Below, one piece after another: positions 43,643 to 51,553 of a stretch of 64,000 nt of DNA. The notes beneath the pieces were generated by a model. That model made no database searches. It worked only from the letters and a program-made list of their open reading frames with translations, and had not been told where the DNA came from. Source of the DNA: Herbihabitans rhizosphaerae (GTDB lineage: Bacteria > Actinomycetota > Actinomycetes > Mycobacteriales > Pseudonocardiaceae); the NCBI RefSeq assembly GCF_004216555.1, contig NZ_SGWQ01000005.1:372001-436000 (forward strand). The letters are read 5' to 3'. Made by a program: the position numbers and the translations under genes. How positions within the stretch are numbered: the first letter of the stretch is position 1; every line of letters begins with the position of its first letter.

Positions 43643-44209
43643 GTGCGAACCGGATCCGTCGTGGACGCGTCAGCCAAGGCCGAGCTGGCCAGGCTGGTGA
43701 CCGAACTGGCCGTGGTGCACGGCCGCGTCGTGCTCTCCTCCGGCAAGGAGGCCGACTACTACGTCGATCTGCGCAGGGCGACCCTTCACCACGCGGCCGC
43801 TCCCCTGATCGGGCGATTGCTGCGCCAGCTCACCGCCGACTGGGACTACGTCGCGGCCGGCGGGCTCACCCTCGGCGCCGACCCGGTCGCCGCGGCGATG
43901 ATGCACGCCGCGGCGGCGGCCGGCGAGGTGCTGGACATGTTCGTGGTGCGCAAGTCGGCCAAGGAGCACGGCATGCAGCGGCGCATCGAGGGCATCGAGG
44001 TCGCCGGCCAGCGGGTGCTCGCCGTCGAGGACACGTCCACCACCGGCGGCAGTGTGCTGGCCGCCGTGGAGGCGCTCACCGAGGCCGGCGCGCGCGTGGT
44101 CGGCGTGGCCACCGTGGTGGACCGCGACACCGGTGCGCGCGAGGCGATCGAGGCGCGCGGGCTGGAGTACCGGTATCTGCTCGGGCTGGACGATCTCGGT
44201 CTGAACTAG
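43643..44209 (+). CDS. pyrE: Orotate phosphoribosyltransferase
   Basis: A 188-residue type I phosphoribosyltransferase: 'VVLSSGKEADYYVDLRRATLHHAA', 'AAGGLTLGADPVAAAM', 'VRKSAKEHGMQRRIEG' and the PRPP motif 'RVLAVEDTSTTGGSVLAAVEAL'. Converts orotate and PRPP to OMP in pyrimidine synthesis. GAGGCT 7 nt before GTG 43643 fits a leaderless start; GTG 43661 is an alternative. Confidence 0.95.
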   Translation: MRTGSVVDASAKAELARLVTELAVVHGRVVLSSGKEADYYVDLRRATLHHAAAPLIGRLLRQLTADWDYVAAGGLTLGADPVAAAMMHAAAAAGEVLDMFVVRKSAKEHGMQRRIEGIEVAGQRVLAVEDTSTTGGSVLAAVEALTEAGARVVGVATVVDRDTGAREAIEARGLEYRYLLGLDDLGLN

Positions 44210-44275
44210 GACCGGCTCCGCCCTACATCGCTTCTACGTTCGGTGTTCCGAAGCAATCGAGAGATGGAGCACCAC

Positions 44276-44776
44276 ATGTCACCCGTCGTCCGTACCGGAG
44301 CCGACCTGCCCAGCGGTGAGCGCACCCTCAACCCGTTCGCCATCGTCGACGGCGCCGCGGACCTGATCACCTTCGTCCAGGAGGTCTTCGACGGCGTGGA
44401 ACGCGCCGAGGCGCGGACCCCGATGCCGTCCGGGTCGCTGATCCACGCCGAGGTAGCGATCGGCGACTCCGTGCTCCTGCTGGCCGACGCGCAGCCGGGC
44501 TGGCCCGTGATGCCCGCGTTGCTGCAGGTCTACGTGCGCGACGCGCAGGAGGTGCTGGACCGCGCCGTCGCCCGGGGCGCGGCGGTGATCACCGAGGTCA
44601 CCCCGTTCTACGGCGGCGAGGACCTGGCGCGTCTGCGCGACCCGTGGGGCAACATCTGGTGGCTCTACGCACCGGCGAAGGGCGCGGAGGCCGTGCCGTC
44701 CTGGGAGGGCGGTTCGACGTACATGTTCGACTCCCTGGACGCGGTCCTGCGCGAGAGGGCCGGCGCCGGGAAGTAG
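44276..44776 (+). CDS. Glyoxalase/VOC-family protein
   Basis: A 166-residue VOC fold of the PhnB/YycE type: 'NPFAIVDGAADLITFVQEVFDGVERAEARTP', 'HAEVAIGDSVLLLADAQ', 'LLQVYVRDAQEVLDRAVARGA' and 'RLRDPWGNIWWLYAP'. ATG 44276 has GGAG 7 nt upstream. Substrate unknown. Confidence 0.85.
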   Translation: MSPVVRTGADLPSGERTLNPFAIVDGAADLITFVQEVFDGVERAEARTPMPSGSLIHAEVAIGDSVLLLADAQPGWPVMPALLQVYVRDAQEVLDRAVARGAAVITEVTPFYGGEDLARLRDPWGNIWWLYAPAKGAEAVPSWEGGSTYMFDSLDAVLRERAGAGK

Positions 44777-44856
44777 CGCTCGCCGGTGGTCGGTGCGGCG
44801 TCACCCGGCTGGGGTAATCTGGGCCGCACCGACACACCGCGCGGGAGGACCGCCGT

Positions 44857-45261
44857 ATGGCTGGGGTGCTTGCGTCCGCCACCGTCGTCGTGCACTTCAT
44901 CGCCCTGATCTACATCGGGCTGGGCGGCTTCCTGGCGTGGAAGTGGCCAAAGTCGATCTTCGTGCACATCTTCTTCGCCCTGTGGGGCGTGGCGATCAAC
45001 GTCCCGGCGCTCGGGCTGCCGTGCCCGCTGACCGCGCTCGAGGACCACTTCCGCCACCAGCAGGGGCTCAGCTCACTGCCGGGCGGCTTCAACGAGTACT
45101 ACATCTACGACGACCTGATCCCGCGCTCGTGGCTGCCCGCGGTCGCGGTGATCGCGTTCGTGGCGTTGATCGTCTCCTACGTCGGCGCGTTCGTGTTGTG
45201 GCGCCGCCGCCGCGGCTCGAACGGGAGCAACACGCCTGACAAGGTGGCCACCGCCGGGTGA
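44857..45261 (+). CDS. DUF2784-family membrane protein
   Basis: A 134-residue protein with three to four helices ('TVVVHFIALIYIGLGGFLAWKWP', 'HIFFALWGVAINVPAL', 'LPAVAVIAFVALIVSYVGAFVLW') and the family motif 'PCPLTALEDHFRHQQG'. GGGAGG precedes the ATG. The stop overlaps the next GTG. Function unknown in the family. Confidence 0.85.
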   Translation: MAGVLASATVVVHFIALIYIGLGGFLAWKWPKSIFVHIFFALWGVAINVPALGLPCPLTALEDHFRHQQGLSSLPGGFNEYYIYDDLIPRSWLPAVAVIAFVALIVSYVGAFVLWRRRRGSNGSNTPDKVATAG

Positions 45262-45911
45262 GTGACGACGAAGCCGGACCCACCGAGTGGAGTTCCGGTG
45301 TGGAGATCGGCGTCGGGCCGTGGCCGGGCGAGTGGCCGGCCGACGACCGGTACGACCCCGAGTTGCTCGAGCACGGCGACCGGCGCAACGTGGTCGACGC
45401 CTACCGGTACTGGCGGCGCGAGGCCGTGATCGCCGACCTCGACCAGCGCCGGCACGGCTTCCACGTGGCGATCGAGAACTTCCGGCACGACCTGAACATC
45501 GGCACCGTGGTGCGCACCGCGAACGCGTTCCTGGCGCGGGCGGTGCACATCGTCGGCCGGCGAAGGTGGAACCGCCGGGGCGCCATGGTCACCGACCGCT
45601 ACCAGCACGTTCACCACCACCCGGACGTGTCATCTTTGGCCGAGTTCGCCAGGACCGAGGGGCTGGCGCTCGTGGCGGTGGACAACACGCCCGGCGCGCG
45701 TCCGGTGGAGACCGCCGAGCTGCCGAAGCGATGCGTGCTGCTGTTCGGCCAGGAGGGCTCCGGCCTGTCCGAGGAGGCCGGCGACGCGGCCGATCTACAC
45801 CTGTCGATCGCCCAGTTCGGCTCGACCAGATCGATCAACGCGGGGGTCGCGTCGGGGATCGTCATGCACGCCTGGGTGCGCCAGCACGCCGACCTCGACA
45901 ACGCCTGGTGA
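45258..45911 (+). CDS. SpoU/TrmH-family RNA 2'-O-methyltransferase
   Basis: A 217-residue protein with SPOUT motifs 1-3: 'FRHDLNIGTVVRTANAFLAR', 'VLLFGQEGSGLSEEA' and 'QFGSTRSINAGVASGIVMHAW'. These bind S-adenosylmethionine in the trefoil knot. Target RNA unknown. GTG start overlaps the DUF2784 stop. Confidence 0.93.
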   Translation: MSDDEAGPTEWSSGVEIGVGPWPGEWPADDRYDPELLEHGDRRNVVDAYRYWRREAVIADLDQRRHGFHVAIENFRHDLNIGTVVRTANAFLARAVHIVGRRRWNRRGAMVTDRYQHVHHHPDVSSLAEFARTEGLALVAVDNTPGARPVETAELPKRCVLLFGQEGSGLSEEAGDAADLHLSIAQFGSTRSINAGVASGIVMHAWVRQHADLDNAW

Positions 45912-46009
45912 TCACCATATGTGCGCACGAAGGACGGTGTTAGCCCGGTCGGTTGTTTCTCCTCCGCTCGTCGAGGCTTCGGTACCGATCCAGGGCGCAC
46001 GATGATCTG

Positions 46010-47152
46010 GTGACCAGGGAAGTCGAAGATCCCGGAATCCTCGACGACAACGGGCACCCGCTGCTGTGGTCGGCGCGTGCCGGCGTCGTCGAGCGCGCGG
46101 TGTACACCAGGCACCTGCGCCACGTCTGGGGCATGCCGCGCACCGTGCTCGGCATGGCGCACTGGCCGCCGTCGGTCGGCACGCACCTGCACCGGCACTG
46201 GAACTACTGGTGGCAGGCGCACCTGCTGGACTGCCTCGTCGACGCGCAACTGCGGCATCCGGTGCCGGCCCGCGTGACGATGATCGAGCGGCTGATGCGC
46301 GGGATCCGACGGCGCAACGGCCGCTCGTGGACCAACGACTACTACGACGACATGGCCTGGCTCGGACTCGCGCTGCTGCGCGCCGAGACGGAGATCTACC
46401 TGCCGTGCGAGGTGCCGATCCGGCAGCTACTCGAACAGCTTCGGGACGGGTGGACCGACCACGCGGGCGGCGGCATCTGGTGGCGGCGCGGCGACGACTT
46501 CAAGAACGTGCCGGCCAACGCGCCCGCGGCGATCCTGCTGGCCAGGTGGGCCCGGCTGGCCGACGAGCGGGTGGACGCGCAGCGCGCGATCGCGATGGTC
46601 GACTGGATGGAGGAGCTGCTGCTCGATCGCGGTACCGGCCTGCTGCACGACGGCCTGCACGTCTCGCCGGACGGCGGTATCCGGGGGATCGAGACCGCGA
46701 TCTACACCTACTGCCAGGGCGCGTTCCTCGGCGCGTGCCTCGAGCTGGCCGAGTTGGGCCACCAGCAGCGGATCAACGTGCGGCGGGCCGAGCGGACGAT
46801 CAGCGCGGTGGCCGAGTACCTCAGTGATCAGGGTGTGCTGCACGGGCAGGGCGGCGGGGACGGCGGGCTGTTCGCCGGGATCACCGCGCGCTACCTCGCG
46901 CAGGCCGCGCTTCGCATGCCCGCCATGGGATCCGAGTTCGGTGAGCTGGCCGCGGGCGTGGTGTTCGCGTCGGCCGAGGCGGCGTGGCGCAACCGCGGCG
47001 TGGTCACCGGCGGACCGCTGATCAGTCCACAATGGACAGAGCCGGCGATGGCGCCGCGGTCCACCGGGAGCGAGGTGGCCGAGCGCGACCTGTCCGTGCA
47101 GCTGTCCGGCTGGACGCTGTTCGAGGCGGCCGCCCTCCTGGAGCGCACCTGA
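46010..47152 (+). CDS. GH76-like alpha-1,6-mannanase family protein
   Basis: About 380 residues, no signal peptide. 'HWNYWWQAHLLDCLVDA', 'NDYYDDMAWLGLALLRAE' (the paired catalytic Asp of GH76) and 'NVPANAPAAILLARWARL', 'YCQGAFLGACLELAEL' fit an (alpha/alpha)6 barrel. Family members cleave alpha-1,6-mannan; the absence of export signals suggests cytoplasmic turnover of mannan or an inactive relative. GTG 46010 is the likely start. Confidence 0.85.
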   Translation: MTREVEDPGILDDNGHPLLWSARAGVVERAVYTRHLRHVWGMPRTVLGMAHWPPSVGTHLHRHWNYWWQAHLLDCLVDAQLRHPVPARVTMIERLMRGIRRRNGRSWTNDYYDDMAWLGLALLRAETEIYLPCEVPIRQLLEQLRDGWTDHAGGGIWWRRGDDFKNVPANAPAAILLARWARLADERVDAQRAIAMVDWMEELLLDRGTGLLHDGLHVSPDGGIRGIETAIYTYCQGAFLGACLELAELGHQQRINVRRAERTISAVAEYLSDQGVLHGQGGGDGGLFAGITARYLAQAALRMPAMGSEFGELAAGVVFASAEAAWRNRGVVTGGPLISPQWTEPAMAPRSTGSEVAERDLSVQLSGWTLFEAAALLERT

Positions 47153-47271
47153 GCCACCGCCGCGCCCCGTGAGTGTGACTCCGCCGCCGCACGACCCCAG
47201 ACGTGCAGCACCTTCACGTTCCCCCGCCTCTCCAGCAACGCTCTGACCTGCACCTTTGCTGCGGCTCGGGG

Positions 47272-47289
47272 ACTTTAGCGGGCTAAAGT
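47272..47289. promoter_or_regulatory. Perfect palindrome ACTTTAGC-GG-GCTAAAGT
   Basis: An 18-bp operator-like palindrome with 8-bp arms in the 220-bp gap between the GH76-like gene and the SDR gene (start 47373). It is A+T-rich in a G+C-rich context and has no T-run, so an operator is more likely than a terminator. The cognate regulator is not evident. Confidence 0.55.
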
Positions 47290-47372
47290 ACGCCAACGGG
47301 GGTTTGTGCGGTTGTCAAGTCTGAGGCGGCGGGGCGTGTTGGCGGGATAAGGCCGGGTGCGATGATTCGGCC

Positions 47373-48119
47373 GTGAACGGCGTCGTGGTGGTGACCGGTG
47401 GTGGGCGGGGAATCGGTGCGGCGACGTGCCGGCTCGCCGCGCAGAGCGGATATCGCGTGGTCGTGAACTACGCGGGTGACGCCGATGCCGCGAACGGGGT
47501 GGTGGCCGACGTCGAGCGCGCCGGTGGCAAGGCGATCGCGGTGCGCGCGGACGTGTCCGTCGAGTCCGATGTGGACAGTCTGTTCGACGCGGCAACCGCG
47601 CACGGTCCGCTGGCCGCCCTGGTCAACAACGCCGGGGTCACCGGCAACACCCCCGGCCGGCTGGACTCCTACGACGTGGACGTGGTGCGCCGGGTCTTCG
47701 ACGTGAACGTCACCGGCACGTTCCTGTGCGCGCGGGCGGCCGTGCGGCGCATGTCGACCCGCTACGGCGGCCAGGGCGGCGTGATCGTGAACCTGTCCTC
47801 GACCGCCGCCGACCGGGGATCGCCGAACGAGTGGGTGACCTACGCGGCGTCCAAGGCAGCGGTGAACACGATGACCATCGGGCTGGCCAAAGAGGTCGCG
47901 GCGGAAGGGATCCGGGTCAACGCGGTGGCGGCCGGACTGGTCGCGACCGATCTGCACGCGTCCGCCGGAATGCCCGATCGTCTCGACCGGATGGCGCCGC
48001 TGATCCCGCTCGGCCGGGCCGGCACACCGGAGGAGATCGCCGAGGGAATCGTGTGGCTGCTCTCACCCGCCGCGAGTTTTGTGACCGGCGCCGTGCTCCC
48101 GATCAGCGGCGGCTTCTGA
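47373..48119 (+). CDS. Short-chain dehydrogenase (FabG/glucose-1-dehydrogenase-like)
   Basis: A 248-residue SDR: 'VVVVTGGGRGIGAATCRLAA', 'NNAGVTG', 'VIVNLSSTAADRGSPNEWVTYAASKAAVNTMT' and C-terminal 'FVTGAVLPISGGF'. GATGAT lies 6 nt before GTG 47373. Coupled (3-bp gap) to the next gene. Substrate unknown. Confidence 0.92.
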   Translation: MNGVVVVTGGGRGIGAATCRLAAQSGYRVVVNYAGDADAANGVVADVERAGGKAIAVRADVSVESDVDSLFDAATAHGPLAALVNNAGVTGNTPGRLDSYDVDVVRRVFDVNVTGTFLCARAAVRRMSTRYGGQGGVIVNLSSTAADRGSPNEWVTYAASKAAVNTMTIGLAKEVAAEGIRVNAVAAGLVATDLHASAGMPDRLDRMAPLIPLGRAGTPEEIAEGIVWLLSPAASFVTGAVLPISGGF

Positions 48120-48122
48120 GCG

Positions 48123-48740
48123 GTGACCACGTTCGACGAACTGCGGGATCGCGCGGCGGCACTCGCCGCCAGAGGTGGCCGCAGGCTGCTCGGCGTGTGC
48201 GGGCCACCGGGTGCCGGCAAGTCCACCCTGACCGACCGTTTGGTGCACACACTGGGTGATCAGGTGGTGTGCGTGCCGATGGACGGGTTCCACCTCGCGC
48301 AGGCCGAGCTGGAGCGGCTGGGACGCGCGGGCCGCAAGGGCGCGCCGGACACGTTCGACGCCGCTGGGTACGTGAACCTGTTGCGGCGCATCAAGAACAC
48401 GGACGGCGTGGTGTACGCGCCGGAGTTTCGCAGGGAGATCGAGGAGCCGATCGCGGGCGCGATCGCGGTCAAGCCGAACACCCCGCTGGTGATCACCGAA
48501 GGTAACTATCTGTTGCTGGACGAGCCGCCGTGGTCCGACGTGCGGGCGCTGCTCGACGAGGTGTGGTTCCTCGCGCCGGACGAGAACGAGCGGCGCTCGT
48601 GGCTGGTCGAACGGCGGCTCGCGCTGGGCCAACCGGCGTCGGCCGCACGAGACTGGGCGCACGGTTCCGACCAGGTGAACGCCGATCGGGTGAACCCCAC
48701 CGCGGTGAAAGCGGATCTCGTCCTGCCAAAGATCGAGTAA
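48123..48740 (+). CDS. Nucleoside/nucleotide kinase-like P-loop protein
   Basis: A 205-residue kinase of the uridine-kinase/pantothenate-kinase-like group: Walker A 'GVCGPPGAGKSTLTDRL', 'VCVPMDGFHLAQAELERLGRAGRKGAPDTFDAAGYVNLLRRI', 'TPLVITEGNYLLLDEPPW'. Such proteins phosphorylate sugars or nucleosides. GTG start. Confidence 0.88.
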   Translation: MTTFDELRDRAAALAARGGRRLLGVCGPPGAGKSTLTDRLVHTLGDQVVCVPMDGFHLAQAELERLGRAGRKGAPDTFDAAGYVNLLRRIKNTDGVVYAPEFRREIEEPIAGAIAVKPNTPLVITEGNYLLLDEPPWSDVRALLDEVWFLAPDENERRSWLVERRLALGQPASAARDWAHGSDQVNADRVNPTAVKADLVLPKIE

Positions 48741-48825
48741 CGACGGCCGACACCGAGCGACCACTGCGGCACTATTGCGAACACAGCAACACGAACGTTC
48801 GGGCGCACAGGAAGGGGGTCCGCCG

Positions 48826-49239
48826 ATGCCCGCGCTGACCGGTGTGCACCATGTCAGCCTGACCGTCACCGACGTGGACCGCAGTGTCCCGTGGTACGAG
48901 CGGGTCCTCGGGTTCACCGAGTTCGAGCGGGTCGACGGCGGTGAGGGCGCGCTGCGCAAGGTGTTACTGCGCGGTCCCGGCATCGGCATCGTGCTCGCGC
49001 TGGTGCAGCACCCGGTGTCCGATCGAGTCGGCTTCGACGAGTCCCACCCCGGCCTCGATCACCTGTCCTTCTCCGTGCCGGACGAGAAGTCGCTGGACGA
49101 CTGGGCCGAGCGGCTGACCGAGCACGGCGTGACGTTCTCCCCGGTCACCGCCGAGCACACCTCCACGGGCGCCGCGGTCGTGGTGTTCCGCGACCCGGAC
49201 GGGATCCAGCTCGAACTGTGGGCGGCCGCTCCGAGCTGA
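48826..49239 (+). CDS. Glyoxalase/VOC-family protein
   Basis: A 137-residue VOC protein: 'GVHHVSLTVTDVDRSVPWYERVLGFTEFERV', 'GLDHLSFSVPDEKSLDDWAERLTEHGV', 'VVVFRDPDGIQLELW'. Metal-binding His and Glu are in place. GAAGGGGG precedes the ATG. Substrate unknown. Confidence 0.88.
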   Translation: MPALTGVHHVSLTVTDVDRSVPWYERVLGFTEFERVDGGEGALRKVLLRGPGIGIVLALVQHPVSDRVGFDESHPGLDHLSFSVPDEKSLDDWAERLTEHGVTFSPVTAEHTSTGAAVVVFRDPDGIQLELWAAAPS

Positions 49240-49304
49240 TGGTGCGCCGAGGCTCGGGCTCCTCCCAGCGGCTCCTCTCAGCGCGGCCGCGCGACGGTCG
49301 GGGC

Positions 49305-49484
49305 ATGACACTTCGATCATGGCGCCGGATCGGCGTCGTCATCACCCTCACGGGCACCACTGTCACGATCGGGGCAACCGGCGCCCGAGCGGCCAGCCCG
49401 CCGGAGACGCGGCGAGCCCTGGGACGGCGGGCCGGGTCCGGTGAGGCCATGAAGCGGCTGATCAACACGGCGATCCGCGGGTAG
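49305..49484 (+). CDS. Putative small exported protein, 59 aa
   Basis: MTLRSWRRIGVVITLTGTTV, then 'TIGATGARAASPPETRR': a short signal peptide with an 'ARA-A' cleavage site and a very short basic mature part. GACGGT 6 nt before the ATG could be a leaderless promoter. It ends one base before the convergent dedA stop. May be real, or only a chance frame. Confidence 0.4.
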   Translation: MTLRSWRRIGVVITLTGTTVTIGATGARAASPPETRRALGRRAGSGEAMKRLINTAIRG

Positions 49485-50159
49485 CTACTCGCTGGTGGCC
49501 GGCGCGGGCTTGTCCACCGGGCGGTGCATCTCCTGGCGGTAGCGCCACACGCCGTACGCGGTGCCGAGCACGAAGAACGCGATGCTGCCCCACAGCGCCA
49601 GCGGCTTGAGCCACGGCAGCACGTCGAGCAGGCCCGCGCCGTAGTAGCCGATCAGCACCAGCGTCGGCACCCAGAGGATCGCGCCGATCGAGGTGGCCAG
49701 CATGTACCGGCGCGCGTCCATCTTGGCCGCGCCCGCGATCATCGGCGCCAGCGTGCGGATCCACGGGATCCAGCGGGCCAGCACGATCGCCCAGAAGCCG
49801 CGCCGGTCGAGGAACTCGCGGGCGCGGGCGAGGTTCTCGTGGTTGAGGACCTTCCCGCCCCGCCGGGCGATCAGCGCGGTGCCGGTCTTGCGGCCGATGT
49901 AGTACCCGAGCTGGTTGCCGAGTACCGCCACCACCGTCGCCACCACCGATAACGCCCAGGCGTGGCCCTCATTCGCGCCCTGCGCGAGCACCACGCCGGC
50001 GGTGAACAGCAGCGAGTCACCGGGCAGGAACAGGCCCACGATGAAGGCGCACTCGGCGAACACGAAGCTCAGCACGATGACCCACACCATGAGCGGACCA
50101 GCGTCCGAAAGAGATGCGATGGCCACCGCGCTGGATTCTCCGTGCGCGAAAGTCACCAC
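49485..50159 (-). CDS. DedA-family membrane protein
   Basis: A 224-residue protein with the DedA signature 'FVFAECAFIVGLFLPGDSLLFTAGVVLA', 'GNQLGYYIGRKTG' and 'RRGFWAIVLARWIPWIRTLAPMIAG', plus C-terminal helices. The family includes undecaprenyl-phosphate and phospholipid flippases. A second, differing DedA is encoded at 53423. Confidence 0.95.
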   Translation of the reverse strand: MVTFAHGESSAVAIASLSDAGPLMVWVIVLSFVFAECAFIVGLFLPGDSLLFTAGVVLAQGANEGHAWALSVVATVVAVLGNQLGYYIGRKTGTALIARRGGKVLNHENLARAREFLDRRGFWAIVLARWIPWIRTLAPMIAGAAKMDARRYMLATSIGAILWVPTLVLIGYYGAGLLDVLPWLKPLALWGSIAFFVLGTAYGVWRYRQEMHRPVDKPAPATSE

Positions 50160-50209
50160 CGCAGCCTACGTGGCGCCGCCCCGATCGTGTCGGCGTGTTC
50201 ACGAAGGTG

Positions 50210-51178
50210 CTAGGCAGTCGCCGCCACGGCGGGCTCCAGAACCTTGCCGAGGAACTCGCCGACGTAGCGCATCGCGGCACGTCCTTCGGAGATCAACGGC
50301 GCGAGTGCCTGGAACACGTGCACCTGACCCGGCCACACCTGCAGCTCGACCGGCGCGCCCGCGTCGGAGATCGACTTGGCCAGCCGTTCGGAGTCGCCGA
50401 GCAGGCACTCGCGCGCGCCGACCTGGATCAACGTCGGCGGCCAGCGGCGCTTGTTGCTGCTCAGCACGTTCAGCCGGGGGTGGGTCATCGGCGTGTCGCC
50501 GGCGTACCCGATCGCGCACTCCAGCGCGCGGCTCGGCGGGATGTACGGGTCGCGGCACTCCTTGTCCCGGTCCGGCAATTCCGCGCAGGTGAGGTCGGTC
50601 CACGGCGACAGGAACACCGCGGCGGCCGGCATCGGCATGCGCTTGCGGCTCAGGTCGCCGAGCAGGGTGGCGGCGAGGTGGCCGCCGGCCGAGTCGCCGG
50701 CAACCACGATCTGGCTCGGCGCGTAGCCGCGGGCCAGCAGCCACTGGTAGGCGGTCAGCGCGTCGTCGGGCGCGGCGGGGAACGGGTGCTCGGGCGCCTT
50801 GCGGTAGTCCAGCGACAGCACGGGCAGCCCGCTGGTCGCCGACATCCGCACGGCGTGCCGGCGGTGCGAGTTGGGCGAGCCGAACACGTAGCCGCCGCCG
50901 TGCAGGTACAGCATCACCCCGGCGGCCGGGTCGGCCTCGCGGGCGGTGATCCACAGGCCGCGCACCGGGTTGTCGTCGAACGTCTCGGCGATCGGGCGGA
51001 TGGTGGCGCCGCGCGGCACCGGGCCGCCGCCGAACCGGTCGAATGCCTCACGGACGAGGCGCCTGGTGAGCCCGTTGTACGGCGCGTTCTCCAGGAGAAC
51101 GCGGAGGCTCGGACTGAGCAACATGGCCAGCGCCCGGCTCTCCAGGCTCGGGCTGCTCGGCAACGCGGTCATGCTCAT
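50210..51178 (-). CDS. Alpha/beta hydrolase, hormone-sensitive-lipase family
   Basis: A 322-residue esterase: oxyanion motif 'LYLHGGGYVFGSP', nucleophile 'VVAGDSAGGHLAATL', and the His in 'WPGQVHVFQAL'. The extended 'SLDYRKAPEHPFPAAPDDALTAYQWLL' is classic HSL family. An inverted repeat (51274-51291) upstream may be an operator. Substrate: short acyl esters likely. Confidence 0.92.
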   Translation of the reverse strand: MSMTALPSSPSLESRALAMLLSPSLRVLLENAPYNGLTRRLVREAFDRFGGGPVPRGATIRPIAETFDDNPVRGLWITAREADPAAGVMLYLHGGGYVFGSPNSHRRHAVRMSATSGLPVLSLDYRKAPEHPFPAAPDDALTAYQWLLARGYAPSQIVVAGDSAGGHLAATLLGDLSRKRMPMPAAAVFLSPWTDLTCAELPDRDKECRDPYIPPSRALECAIGYAGDTPMTHPRLNVLSSNKRRWPPTLIQVGARECLLGDSERLAKSISDAGAPVELQVWPGQVHVFQALAPLISEGRAAMRYVGEFLGKVLEPAVAATA

Positions 51179-51553
51179 CGCCTCCCGTCACCCCGTCTTC
51201 ATTGACGCGACAACTAACCGAATACAAGAACTGTAGGTCGATCTCCGTCGTTTCCGCGCCGTCCGTTCGTTTGTTGTCTGACGTATGACAAATCGGTTGG
51301 TTGCACCACTGATCGCACCGATGGTGACGAGCGTGAGCGCGAAGGGGACCGAAACGGCGCAGCGACGCGTGGCGGACCGATTCAGAGCCGGCACCTCGCC
51401 ACCCTGAGTGATTCCGGGAAATGTGATCAGCGACATAGTTCTACGGTCTCCCGCGCCGAGGAGCCCGGACACCCCTACAGTCCCCAGCCCGCGCGCCAGA
51501 ACCCCCAGGGCTCGCCGTGGCATTCAGGCTCGGCGAGGGCATACGGTCGGTGG
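51179..51553. other. Intergenic region with an operator-like inverted repeat
   Basis: 375 bp between divergent genes without a convincing gene. TTGTCTGACGTATGACAA (51274-51291) has TTGTC/GACAA arms and may be the binding site of a regulator of the esterase. A TACGGT box 6 nt before GTG 51554 fits a leaderless promoter of the oxidase gene. Confidence 0.5.

Noticed and set aside
51188-51523. A 111-codon minus-strand frame upstream of the esterase
   Set aside because: No ribosome site, basic low-complexity text, and it covers the promoter region and the inverted repeat.
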